Under the pieces are notes generated by a model. That model made no database searches. It saw nothing but the letters and a program-made list of their open reading frames with translations, and was not told where the DNA came from. This document shows positions 1 to 6,798 of a stretch of DNA of 20,005 bases, in pieces; the first letter of the stretch is position 1; each line of letters begins with the position of its first letter. This DNA comes from DASXTW01 sp046726275 (GTDB taxonomy: Bacteria > Actinomycetota > UBA4738), in NCBI GenBank assembly GCA_046726275.1, contig JBKPAF010000062.1, forward strand, positions 1 through 20,005, read 5' to 3'. The translations under genes and the position numbers were made by a program.

Positions 1-135
1 ACAGCACGGATCGACTACGTGTTCGTGAACGAGGCCGCGTCGGTCCTCCGGTGTCGGGTGCCGGGCAGCCAGGCCGCCTCCGAGGCCTCCGACCACCGCC
101 CGGTCCTCGCGGAGGTTGGAATCCCCGAGCCGTGA
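1..135 (+). CDS. Endonuclease/exonuclease/phosphatase family protein, C-terminal end only
   Basis: Reading from base 1 gives a 44-residue C-terminus ending in TGA at 133-135; the gene begins outside the window. It contains RIDYVFV near the start and SDHRPVLAEV near the end. These are the last two conserved blocks of the endonuclease/exonuclease/phosphatase superfamily (DNase I, exonuclease III and sphingomyelinase-like enzymes). In that family the Asp-His pair of SDHRP belongs to the metal-dependent phosphodiesterase active site. The fragment is too short to say whether the substrate is DNA, a phospholipid or a nucleotide. It converges on the MFS gene that ends at 167. Confidence 0.75.
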   Translation, partial: TARIDYVFVNEAASVLRCRVPGSQAASEASDHRPVLAEVGIPEP

Positions 136-152
136 CGGAGCGCGCACCCAGG

Positions 153-166
153 CCCAGTCGACTGGG
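153..166. terminator. 14-base perfect palindrome between convergent genes, possible bidirectional terminator
   Basis: CCCAGTCGACTGGG is perfectly self-complementary. It lies in the 31-base gap between the convergent stop codons at 135 and 167. As RNA it could fold as a 5-bp CCCAG/CTGGG stem with a TCGA loop on either strand. An outer ACCCAG (146-151) could instead pair with CTGGGT (162-167). There is no T tract on either side, so it is not a classical intrinsic terminator. Position and symmetry are the only support. Confidence 0.35.
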
Positions 167-1396
167 TTACAGCGGCTCCGCGCTCGTCGCGAGGGACGAC
201 TCCCCGGCTGGTCCCCGGAACCGCTGGAGCATCGCCAGCCCTCCCAGGCAGCACCCGATCCCACCCGCGATCGTGGTGGCCTGGGCCCCCCAGATCTCGG
301 CGGCCGCCCCAGCGAGGAGCGAGCCCAGAGGGAGGAACGCCCCCAGCGACAGCATCCAGATGCTGAGCACCCTGCCTCGAAAAGGCTCCTCGACGGCGAG
401 CTGGACGTCGCTGTTGTTGCCGGACACGAAGAGGAGGAAGGCCACCCCGTAGAGGAAGATCAGGGCCAATCCGACCGGATAGACGGCGATGGAGGCGAAC
501 AGCACGAGGGATACCCCCACCGCCACCAGCGCGGCGCTCACCACCGGCGGCGACACCCGGTTCCCCAGGCGACCGAGCAGTAATGCGCCAGCCACAGCCC
601 CGAGGCCGGCAGCTGCGGCCAGCGAGCCGTACGAACCGGCGCCCCGGTGGAACACGTCGGCCGCGAAGACGGGGAGCAGCGCGCTGGCCGGCGCGGCGAA
701 GAAGGACATCGCGCCGAGGCCCAGGATCATGGTCCTGATGCGATCGTGCCGCCACGTGTAGGTGAGCCCGTCTCGAAGGAGCTCCCACACCCCCTGTTTC
801 TTCCTTGCTTGCTGCGGGTGAGGCCCGATCCGGTACAGGGCGGCGAGGACGGCCAGGAAGGACACGGCGTTGATCGTGAAGACGATCGCCGGGCCGGAGG
901 AGGAGAGACCGATGATCAGGCCGGCGACGGCGGGCCCCACCACCCTCGCCAGATTGAACTGGGCGGAATTGAGCGCGATCGCGTTGACCATTGCCCCGGA
1001 GGGCACCAGCGAGGTGATGAATGCCATCCAGGCCGGACTGTTCAAGGCGATCATCAGCCCCTGCCCGAACGTCAGGATCATGACCGCGCCCAGATTCGCG
1101 TGCCCTGTCCAGGCCAGCACGGAGAGCACGACGGCGTCCAGCATCATCACCGTCTGGCTTGCCATCAGGATCCTCTTTCGGTCGAACCGATCTGTGTAGG
1201 CGCCGCCCAGGGGAGCGAGCACGATCGGGACGAAGTTTGCGAACGTGATGAACGAGACCCAGAACGCGGAATGGGTGAGCTGGAAGACGTACCACCCGAG
1301 CGCGATGGTCTGCATCCATGTCCCGACGTTGGACAGCGCGGCCCCGATCCACAGGAGCCGGTAGTCCCGGTACCGAAAGGAGTCGAACGCCCCCAT
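167..1396 (-). CDS. MFS transporter, DHA3/MFS_3-type exporter
   Basis: This 409-residue integral membrane protein has the length and hydrophobic pattern of a 12-helix major facilitator. The loop after helix 2 carries the family motif A (GGAYTDRFDRKR, residues 64-75). The start FRYRDYRLLWIGAALSNVGTWMQ and the mid-protein NAIALNSAQFNLARVVGPAVAG block are typical of the MFS_3 (EntS-like/macrolide-exporter-like) group, which uses proton motive force to expel small molecules. The substrate cannot be read from sequence. The open frame extends upstream to 1600, but that part lies inside the kinase-like gene and looks like out-of-frame sequence. I therefore start at the ATG at 1396, which shares its A with the kinase-like TGA (TGATG), implying translational coupling. 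A second MFS_3-type gene lies at 13122-14324. Confidence 0.9.
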   Translation of the reverse strand: MGAFDSFRYRDYRLLWIGAALSNVGTWMQTIALGWYVFQLTHSAFWVSFITFANFVPIVLAPLGGAYTDRFDRKRILMASQTVMMLDAVVLSVLAWTGHANLGAVMILTFGQGLMIALNSPAWMAFITSLVPSGAMVNAIALNSAQFNLARVVGPAVAGLIIGLSSSGPAIVFTINAVSFLAVLAALYRIGPHPQQARKKQGVWELLRDGLTYTWRHDRIRTMILGLGAMSFFAAPASALLPVFAADVFHRGAGSYGSLAAAAGLGAVAGALLLGRLGNRVSPPVVSAALVAVGVSLVLFASIAVYPVGLALIFLYGVAFLLFVSGNNSDVQLAVEEPFRGRVLSIWMLSLGAFLPLGSLLAGAAAEIWGAQATTIAGGIGCCLGGLAMLQRFRGPAGESSLATSAEPL

Positions 1397-2016
1397 CAGG
1401 CCAGGCCGAGCTTGTGCCTGGCCGCCGCCACCGCCATCTCGGTCGAGGCTTCGAGGCCGAGGCGGGAGGAGTTGAGGACGCAGTCGTACAGAAGGGGATC
1501 GCGGATGTCCCTGCCGTAGAAGTGCTTCACGTAGCCAGCGCGCTCGGCGTCGACCCGCTCGCACCGGGCCCGGGCCTCTCGTTCGGACACGTTCTGCCAT
1601 TCCATGATCCGCTGGATCCGGTCGGAGAGGTCGCCGACCAGGGCGATATGGCAGGCATCCTTCCGGCCGGCCAGGGCCGCCTGAGACCCCCGCCCGAGGA
1701 TCACGAAGCCTCCGGTTTCGGCCAGGGACAGGATGACCCGCCTGGTCGCTTCGGCCAGGGATCGATCGTCGAGCTCGGGGACCGCGGCGATCCCCAGCTC
1801 GGGGGAGGCAGCAGCCAGGGCCAGGCCGATCTCCTCGACGATGGCGGGGGCCCGTTCGTCCCTCTCCTCGGCCACCTCCGGCTGAATCCCGAGTCGCCGG
1901 GCCGCTTCCTCGACGATCTCGCGGTCGACGAAGGTGAATCCGAGGGCCTCGGCCAGCGCCGGTCCGGCGCGGAGGCCACCCGCTCCGTACTGCCGGGAGA
2001 GGGTCACCACCGCCAC
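1396..2016 (-). CDS. Cytidylate kinase-like family protein
   Basis: The 206-residue product opens with SRQYGAGG (residues 7-14), the P-loop-like nucleotide-binding start of the cytidylate-kinase-like family (Pfam PF13189 type). It continues with FVDREIVEEAARRLG (D31) and GGFVILGRGS (residues 102-111), both characteristic of that family. Family members resemble CMP/dCMP kinases but mostly have no proven substrate. Here the glycine-rich loop continues LRAG where relatives usually have REIG, so nucleotide binding should not be assumed. The start is a GTG at 2016 with a strong AAAGGAG ribosome-binding site seven bases upstream. It follows the hydrolase gene by 43 bases and overlaps the MFS gene by one base. 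A role tied to the exporter or the hydrolase is possible but is inference. Confidence 0.85.
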   Translation of the reverse strand: MAVVTLSRQYGAGGLRAGPALAEALGFTFVDREIVEEAARRLGIQPEVAEERDERAPAIVEEIGLALAAASPELGIAAVPELDDRSLAEATRRVILSLAETGGFVILGRGSQAALAGRKDACHIALVGDLSDRIQRIMEWQNVSEREARARCERVDAERAGYVKHFYGRDIRDPLLYDCVLNSSRLGLEASTEMAVAAARHKLGLA

Positions 2017-2059
2017 GGCGGATTCTCCTTTGAGCGAGGGACTCCCTCGGACACGGAGG

Positions 2060-2827
2060 TCAGGCCGGGGCGGTGGGCGCGATCTCGGCCACGGCCCCGG
2101 CGAACCGAAGGGTCCGTTCGAAAATCAGAGGAGCGTCGTAGTCGAGCGTGGCCACGTGGTAGGAGTTCGACAGGGGGACCAGCTCCTTCTGTGAGCTGCC
2201 CACGTGCTGCATGACGTACCGGGAATTGGACGGCTTGGCGACGTGATCCTCGGCAGACGAGAAGACCAGCAACGGCAGCCGCATGGACGGAAGCTCCTTC
2301 TGAACGGTCCGATAGAACTGCCCGAGCTGGTGGGCCGCCTTCAGGGGGACGCGCTCGTACACGATCTCGTTCTGGCCAGGTTTCTTGATGTCGTTCCCGA
2401 CTCCTTTGGCGGTCCTGGTGAACAGGCGAAGCATAGGCGCCAGGGCCAGCTCCGGCCGGCGCCCGTCCGGGTTCACGGCGACGACTCCCTTTAGCTTGTC
2501 CGGGTGCTTCGAAGCCAGATGCAGGACCATCGCTCCGCCCATCGAAAGCCCCACTGCGATGACCGCGGCACATCGCTCGGCCAGGTCGAGGAGCGCGGCT
2601 TCGGCCTCGCCTTCCCAGTCTCTCCAGGTGGTGCCCTCCAGGTCCTGCCAGGTCGTTCCGTGCCCGGGCAGGCGCGGGCCCAACGTCGACACGCCGTGGT
2701 CCGCAAGCCATCGCCCCATGGGCCGCATCGAGGCCGGAGAGCCGCTGAAGCCGTGCTGCAGGAGCGCTCCGACCGGGCCCGCGTCGAAGCGGAAGGGCTC
2801 TGCTCCGGGGATGATCCGAGCGTGCAC
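2060..2827 (-). CDS. Alpha/beta hydrolase, carboxylesterase / monoacylglycerol-lipase-like
   Basis: The 255-residue protein has a complete serine-hydrolase signature. The oxyanion-hole HGFSGSP is at residues 25-31, the nucleophile elbow GLSMGG at 93-98 (Ser95), a candidate acid Asp194 in SSAEDHVAKP, and the His224 of SNSYHVATLDYD. This arrangement matches the Est30-like esterase/monoacylglycerol lipase group, which cleaves short acyl or glyceride esters in the cytoplasm. No signal peptide is visible. The chosen start is GTG at 2827, the first standard start in frame. Its ribosome-binding site is poor, and a CTG at 2848 lies in frame. The gene probably shares a transcript with the small membrane ORF upstream and with the kinase-like and MFS genes downstream. 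Confidence 0.88.
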   Translation of the reverse strand: MHARIIPGAEPFRFDAGPVGALLQHGFSGSPASMRPMGRWLADHGVSTLGPRLPGHGTTWQDLEGTTWRDWEGEAEAALLDLAERCAAVIAVGLSMGGAMVLHLASKHPDKLKGVVAVNPDGRRPELALAPMLRLFTRTAKGVGNDIKKPGQNEIVYERVPLKAAHQLGQFYRTVQKELPSMRLPLLVFSSAEDHVAKPSNSRYVMQHVGSSQKELVPLSNSYHVATLDYDAPLIFERTLRFAGAVAEIAPTAPA

Positions 2828-2849
2828 GAGGCCTACGGCATAGGACAGG

Positions 2850-2978
2850 TCAGGACCTTCGGGGGTTCTTGAACAGCTGGGCCACCATAAACAGGCCGAA
2901 CAGGCCTGCGGCCCCTACCAGCATGACGAGAACAGCCACGAAGGCCCACTCGAGTGCCCCGAACGCCAGTACGGAGAT
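2850..2978 (-). CDS. Putative single-pass small membrane protein (about 42 residues), possible non-standard ATC start
   Basis: A minus-strand frame ending in TGA at 2850-2852 encodes a hydrophobic segment followed by KNPRRS. This is the layout of a one-helix membrane protein with a cytoplasmic basic tail. There is no ATG, GTG or TTG at the expected place. The best ribosome-binding site (GGGAGG, minus strand around 2989-2994) is eight bases before an ATC at 2978. CTG at 2969, GTG at 2939 or ATG at 2924 would give 39, 29 or 24 residues. The frame ends 22 bases before the hydrolase start, and a TATAGACT promoter-like box lies upstream at 3007-3014. I do not recognise the protein. The frame could also be chance coding in a leader. 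Confidence 0.35.
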   Translation of the reverse strand: MSVLAFGALEWAFVAVLVMLVGAAGLFGLFMVAQLFKNPRRS

Positions 2979-3006
2979 GCGATTTCCCTCCCGATCCGGT
3001 CCGGGT

Positions 3007-3026
3007 AGTCTATACCGAGGTAACTT
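3007..3026. promoter_or_regulatory. Divergent promoter-like region upstream of the hydrolase set and plsC
   Basis: On the minus strand TATAGACT (3014-3007) contains two overlapping -10-like hexamers pointing to the small membrane ORF and hydrolase set. On the plus strand TAACTT (3021-3026) is a TANNNT box about 40 bases before the GTG of the acyltransferase gene. No convincing -35 is seen for either. This is the only intergenic stretch available to drive both divergent units. Confidence 0.4.
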
Positions 3027-3065
3027 CGGCCCTGAGGGTGGGGTCGAATCGCAAGAGGTGAAGCC

Positions 3066-3818
3066 GTGTTCTGGTGGCTGATGAAATACGTGTTCCTGGG
3101 TCCCGTGCTCAAGTTCCTGTACAGACCCAAAGCCGTAGGGCTCGACAACATCCCGAACGGGCCGGCCATCTTGGCGGCCAACCATCAGTCCTTCCTCGAC
3201 GATCTGCTCCTCCCACTGGTCGTTCCGGGACGGAAGGTCGTCTTCCTGGCGAAGGCGGACTACTTCGACAAGTGGTACCTCAGGTGGTTCTTCAAAGGCG
3301 CGAACGTCATCCCCGTAAGGCGCGAGAGCACCTCGGCAGCAGAGGCCGCCCTTCGGACCGGCGTCCAGGCCCTCCGTGACGGAAATCTGGTCGGGATCTT
3401 CCCCGAGGGGACCCGGTCCCCGGACGGCCGTCTGTACCGGGGCAAGACGGGAGTCGCCCGCATGGCGCTCGAAGCACAGGTGCCGATCATCCCCGTGGCC
3501 ATCACGGGGACGTTTGAGGCCCTTCCCTACGATAGGAAACTGCCCAAGCCCGGGCGGGTGGAGATCCGGTTCGGCAAGCCCCTCGACTTCCAGCGGTACT
3601 TCGGGAATCCGGCCGATCGCTTCGTCCTGCGATCCGCGACGGACGAGATCATGTACGAGATCATGCTGATGTCCGGCCAGGAGTACGTGGACGAGTATGG
3701 CTCGAAGGCCAAGACAGCCAGCAGGTCGGCGGAGCGGGGCTCAGCGAAACCTGGGACGGACGCCGAGGCGGCCTCGACCCCGGTCCGGTCTTCGTCCGGC
3801 GCGGAACGCCCCCGCTAG
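3066..3818 (+). CDS. plsC: 1-acyl-sn-glycerol-3-phosphate acyltransferase family protein (PlsC-like)
   Basis: This 250-residue protein carries the acyltransferase motifs in order. The HX4D catalytic pair is in NHQSFLDD (His40, Asp45). KWYLRWFFKGANVIPVRR follows at 68-85, then FPEGTRS at 111-117 for glycerol-phosphate binding, and VPIIPVAITGT at 138-148. Such enzymes add the second acyl chain to lysophosphatidate at the inner face of the membrane, though some relatives acylate other lipids. A hydrophobic N-terminus supports membrane association. The last 35 or so residues are Ser/Ala/Lys-rich and look disordered. The GTG start has an AAGAGGTG ribosome-binding site five bases upstream. Its TAG lies in a CTAG shared with the convergent zinc-ribbon gene. 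Confidence 0.92.
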   Translation: MFWWLMKYVFLGPVLKFLYRPKAVGLDNIPNGPAILAANHQSFLDDLLLPLVVPGRKVVFLAKADYFDKWYLRWFFKGANVIPVRRESTSAAEAALRTGVQALRDGNLVGIFPEGTRSPDGRLYRGKTGVARMALEAQVPIIPVAITGTFEALPYDRKLPKPGRVEIRFGKPLDFQRYFGNPADRFVLRSATDEIMYEIMLMSGQEYVDEYGSKAKTASRSAERGSAKPGTDAEAASTPVRSSSGAERPR

Positions 3819-3982
3819 GGGCGCTGGCCCGAAGGAGCCACGCGAACGACCCCCTGCTTGACGGCCCGCTGCTTGCTGCCCTCCTGGGTCCACTTGGCTC
3901 CGCACGCAGTGCAGAAAGCCCGGCGTTCGGGGCTCACCACGATGACGATCCTCACCGACCGACAGACAGGGCACCGGGACAT
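3815..3982 (-). CDS. Small zinc-ribbon protein (55 residues)
   Basis: This small gene begins at an ATG (3982-3980) with an excellent AAAGGAG ribosome-binding site seven bases upstream. It ends with TAG at 3817-3815. The product starts MSRCPVC and has a second knuckle CTACGAKW, giving four cysteines at residues 4, 7, 24 and 27 (CX2C-X16-CX2C). That is a single zinc-ribbon fold, followed by a Lys/Arg-rich tail. Such mini zinc ribbons usually bind nucleic acid or stabilise a partner protein, but no function can be assigned. It lies 121 bases downstream of glycerol kinase on the same strand. It overlaps the end of plsC by four bases, CTAG providing TAG on both strands. Confidence 0.8.
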   Translation of the reverse strand: MSRCPVCRSVRIVIVVSPERRAFCTACGAKWTQEGSKQRAVKQGVVRVAPSGQRP

Positions 3983-4103
3983 CCCCTAGCTCCTTTCCGA
4001 GATCACCCTCCACGACGGGGTGTGCCGCGGCCTCTTTCTACCCGGGCGAGAAACGGCAAAACGGTCGCCGGCCGAGAACGACCGCGTCCTCGGTGATGAG
4101 ACG

Positions 4104-5612
4104 TCACAATCCGTCGTTCGGTTCCGGGAGCTCCCAGCCGAGCGACCGCTCGACGGCCCGCCGCCAGCCTCGATAGGCGGTCTCGGCGGTTCTCCGATCC
4201 CGCGGGGAGAAGTCGGCCTCGGCCCTCCAGTGGGCCGCGAGCTCATCGGTCGATGCCCAGATCCCGCGGCCCAACCCGGCCAGGTACGCCGCGCCCAGGG
4301 CAGTCGTCTCCCTGACGATCGGTCGGCGGACCGGGACGCCCAGCAGGTCGGCCTGGAGTTGAAGGAGGAGGTCCATGGCGCTGGCCCCTCCGTCGGCGCG
4401 AAGCTCGACAACGGGGACTCCCGAGTCGGTCCTCATGGCCTCGATGACGTCCATGGTCTGATAGGCGATCGACTCGACCGCCGCCCGGACCACGTGCGCG
4501 CGGGTGGTTCCCCGGGTCAGGCCCACCAGCGTGCCTCGGGCATACGGGTCCCACCAGGGAGCGCCCAGCCCGGTAAGTGCGGGCACGAAGTACACGCCCC
4601 CGGAGTCGGGCACGGAGCCGGCCACGGGACCAGCGTCGGAAGCAGCCCGAAGGATCCCGAGGCCGTCCCGCAGCCACTGGATCGCCGCGCCGGTGACGAA
4701 GATCGACCCCTCGAGCGCGTAGGTCGGGCGTTCCTCGCCCCCGCAGGCGATGGTCGTGATCAGGCCGGAGGCAGAACGAGGAGCGCGTTCACCCGTGTTC
4801 ATGAGGACGAAGGATCCCGTGCCGTAGGTGTTCTTTGTGGTTCCCGGGGTGAAGCAGGCTTGGCCGAACAGCGCAGCCTGTTGGTCACCGGCCACGCCGG
4901 AGATCGGGACGCTCACCCCGAAGAAGCGGTCCGGATCGGTTGTCCCGAATGCGCTCGAGGAGGGGTTCACGGCGGGGAGGAGCTCTCGGGGGATGCCGAG
5001 CCGGTCGAGGATCTCGGGATCCCAATCCAACGTGTGGATGTCGTACAGAAGGGTGCGGGACGCGTTCGTCCGGTCCGTCACGTGTGCTGGGGCTCCGGTG
5101 AGGCGCTGCACCAGATAGCTGTCGACCGTCCCGAATGCCAGCCGGCCGGCGCTCGCGTCTTCCCGAACGCCGGTGACGTTCTGGAGGATCCAGGCAAGCT
5201 TCGTACCCGAGAAATACGGGTCGATCACCAGGCCGGTTCGTTCCCGGATCCTCTCGTCCCACCCCTCTTCGCGAAGTTGCTCGCAGAGGGAAGCCGTCCT
5301 GCGGTCCTGCCAGACGATGGCCGGATGGACGGGCGCCATCGAGCGCCGGTCCCACACGACTGTCGTCTCCCGCTGATTGGTGATGCCGATCGTGGCCAGA
5401 TCGGCCGCGTCGATGCGAGCCGCCCGTAACGCGTCCTCGGTGGCCGCCATCATGGCGGTCCACCACTCCTCCGGGTCGTGCTCGACCCAGCCCGGCCGGG
5501 GGAAGCTCTGAGGGAACTCACGGTACCCCTTGGATCGCACCGATCCCGCGTCGTCCACCACCAGAACGGTGACCCCGGTGGTGCCGGCATCGATGGCCAG
5601 CAGGGTCGTCAT
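4104..5612 (-). CDS. glpK: Glycerol kinase
   Basis: The 502-residue protein matches the FGGY sugar-kinase family at glycerol-kinase length. It phosphorylates glycerol to sn-glycerol 3-phosphate with ATP. Landmarks are the phosphate-binding IDAGTTG (7-13), GITNQRETTVVWDR (76-89), AIVWQDRRT (98-106), DRTNASRTLLYD (180-191), the catalytic-base segment SGVAGDQQAALFG (Asp243), KNTYGTGSF and RADGGAS. The more usual glycerol-kinase start reads DQGTTS; the DAGTTG variant here is conservative and I believe also occurs in actinobacterial paralogues. The ATG at 5612 has no ribosome-binding site. A TAGCAT box ends six bases upstream, which suggests a leaderless message. Its product could feed the PlsC-type lipid route 300 bases away. 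Confidence 0.93.
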   Translation of the reverse strand: MTTLLAIDAGTTGVTVLVVDDAGSVRSKGYREFPQSFPRPGWVEHDPEEWWTAMMAATEDALRAARIDAADLATIGITNQRETTVVWDRRSMAPVHPAIVWQDRRTASLCEQLREEGWDERIRERTGLVIDPYFSGTKLAWILQNVTGVREDASAGRLAFGTVDSYLVQRLTGAPAHVTDRTNASRTLLYDIHTLDWDPEILDRLGIPRELLPAVNPSSSAFGTTDPDRFFGVSVPISGVAGDQQAALFGQACFTPGTTKNTYGTGSFVLMNTGERAPRSASGLITTIACGGEERPTYALEGSIFVTGAAIQWLRDGLGILRAASDAGPVAGSVPDSGGVYFVPALTGLGAPWWDPYARGTLVGLTRGTTRAHVVRAAVESIAYQTMDVIEAMRTDSGVPVVELRADGGASAMDLLLQLQADLLGVPVRRPIVRETTALGAAYLAGLGRGIWASTDELAAHWRAEADFSPRDRRTAETAYRGWRRAVERSLGWELPEPNDGL

Positions 5613-5618
5613 GCGGGG

Positions 5619-5624
5619 ATGCTA
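5619..5624 (-). promoter_or_regulatory. Predicted -10 box of a leaderless glpK promoter
   Basis: TAGCAT on the minus strand is followed by CCCCGC and then the glpK ATG, a six-base gap. Transcription starting about seven bases after the box would begin at or next to the start codon, and there is no ribosome-binding site. No good -35 hexamer is visible. The box lies in the 36-base gap downstream of the rlpA-like gene. Confidence 0.5.
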
Positions 5625-5648
5625 GTTGAGCCAGGGGGGCGAAGCGGG

Positions 5649-6731
5649 CTACGCGGGAACCAGCACGTCGGTGTTCACGTAGGCCACCCCGCCACCCTTG
5701 TAGCCGAGGTATTTGGCTACGGCCTCGGCCACGTCGAAGATCCTGCCGGGGACGCCGTACGGCCCGCGGTCGTTCACCAGGGCGATGGCGCACTTCCCCT
5801 TGAACCGGATCCGCAGGAACATCCCGAGGGGCAGTTCCTTGTTCGCCAGGGTGAACAGGCGGGGGTCGAAGATCGCCCCGGAGGCGGTGGGACGGCCGGC
5901 GAACTCCCATCCATACCAGGACGAGTAACCGGACAGGCGCCGGCCCGTGTCCTTCAGTCCCTGCGGGATCTCGCACGTCCGTCCGCCGGTGGGACCGAGG
6001 AGGGCCAGCAGACGGCTTTGGTCCCTGCCCCGGGAGGGGTTCACCAAGCCGTCGAGGCTGGCGTTCGCCGCGCTTCTGGCCAGTTCCAGGGCCCGCTGCT
6101 CCCGTTGAAGCTTGGCGACGGTGAGGCCGGCCCTCCTCGCATCGTCCCGCGCCGACTGAAGCTCCGCGGAGGCTCTGTCGGCCAGTTCCTCGAGCCGTTC
6201 GGCCGCGACGGCCAGCTCACCTTGTCGCGCTTCCCGGCGCGCGGTGACGGCCGCCAGGTCGGTTCGGAGATCGGTCACGCGGGCGACGGTCTCTTCGTCC
6301 ACCAGGAAGGCTCGGGCCGCGAACTCCTGAGCTGAGGCGAAGTCGGCCGGTGTGGCAGAGCCGAGGAACATCTCGAGCGTGATGGCCGGGCCTGCCTGGT
6401 AGGCCTCGGTCGCTCGGCGATCGAGCGTCTCTTGCGCAGCGACGAGCTCCTCCGAGAGCTGGTCCTGGGTTTCATAGGACGCTACGACGTCGATGGCGGC
6501 CCGCGAGAGCTGTTGCTGGATCGTTCGGTATTGCGAAAGGGCGGTCTGAAGGCTGCGCTCGGCCCGTCGCACGGCCGCTCGGGCTGCCTGCATACGTTCC
6601 TGAGCCCTGGAGAGCCGTCGATCGACCGACTCGGCCGTGGCGTGTCCAACGGGCCCCACCGCCACCATCAGCAAGGCGGCCGAGAGGAAGAGCGAGGCCG
6701 CCCTCCGCGCGCGCGATCCGTTGGGGTCCAT
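5649..6731 (-). CDS. Secreted coiled-coil protein with RlpA-like double-psi beta-barrel domain
   Basis: The 360-residue protein begins with an Arg-rich N-region and hydrophobic core (residues 1-34), cut probably near HATA-ES, so it is exported. Residues 35 to about 225 are heptad-rich coiled coil. They include the AYQAGPAITLEMFLGSATPADF segment (residues 110-131) that resembles the hinge of PcsB/CwlO/RipC-type regulatory coiled coils. Residues 265-360 form an RlpA-like double-psi barrel: SGYSSWYG, TASGAIFDP, ELPLGMFLRIRF, VNDRGPYG, GRIFDVAEAVAKYLG. RlpA proteins cleave glycan strands at septa. The His common in the TAAH-type motif is Asn297 here, so activity is uncertain. I start at the ATG at 6731; the frame stays open to 6983, but that part overlaps the phosphofructokinase gene and lacks a signal peptide. 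Confidence 0.8.
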   Translation of the reverse strand: MDPNGSRARRAASLFLSAALLMVAVGPVGHATAESVDRRLSRAQERMQAARAAVRRAERSLQTALSQYRTIQQQLSRAAIDVVASYETQDQLSEELVAAQETLDRRATEAYQAGPAITLEMFLGSATPADFASAQEFAARAFLVDEETVARVTDLRTDLAAVTARREARQGELAVAAERLEELADRASAELQSARDDARRAGLTVAKLQREQRALELARSAANASLDGLVNPSRGRDQSRLLALLGPTGGRTCEIPQGLKDTGRRLSGYSSWYGWEFAGRPTASGAIFDPRLFTLANKELPLGMFLRIRFKGKCAIALVNDRGPYGVPGRIFDVAEAVAKYLGYKGGGVAYVNTDVLVPA

Positions 6732-6761
6732 GGAATGAGGTACCTTCGGGATCGGCTGACT

Positions 6762-6779
6762 GTCTCGTACGCTTGAGAC
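6762..6779 (+). promoter_or_regulatory. Predicted phosphofructokinase promoter with overlapping inverted repeat
   Basis: TACGCT at 6768-6773 is a TANNNT -10-like box, with TTCGGG at 6745-6750 as a weak -35 at 17-base spacing. The box sits inside the inverted repeat GTCTC-N8-GAGAC (6762-6766 and 6775-6779). A protein bound there would cover the -10. The predicted leader is about 20 bases and includes a strong ribosome-binding site. The 67-base gap also has to hold the rlpA-like promoter on the other strand, which I cannot identify. Confidence 0.4.
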
Positions 6780-6798
6780 GGCGGTCCAGGGAGGAGCC

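Noticed and set aside
1397..1600. N-terminal extension of the first MFS gene to 1600
   Set aside because: The 68 extra residues are Arg/Pro/Gly-rich, lie inside the kinase-like gene in another frame, and precede the normal MFS start MGAFDSFRYRDYR.
4020..4103. GGTCG/CGACC stem followed by GTTTTG downstream of glpK on the minus strand
   Set aside because: The stem is only five base pairs with a long loop and the T run is four bases, too weak to call a terminator.
4020..5429. 469-residue open frame on the plus strand
   Set aside because: It lies entirely antisense to glycerol kinase and reads as Gly/Arg/Pro-rich sequence with no domain. Long antisense frames are expected at this GC content.
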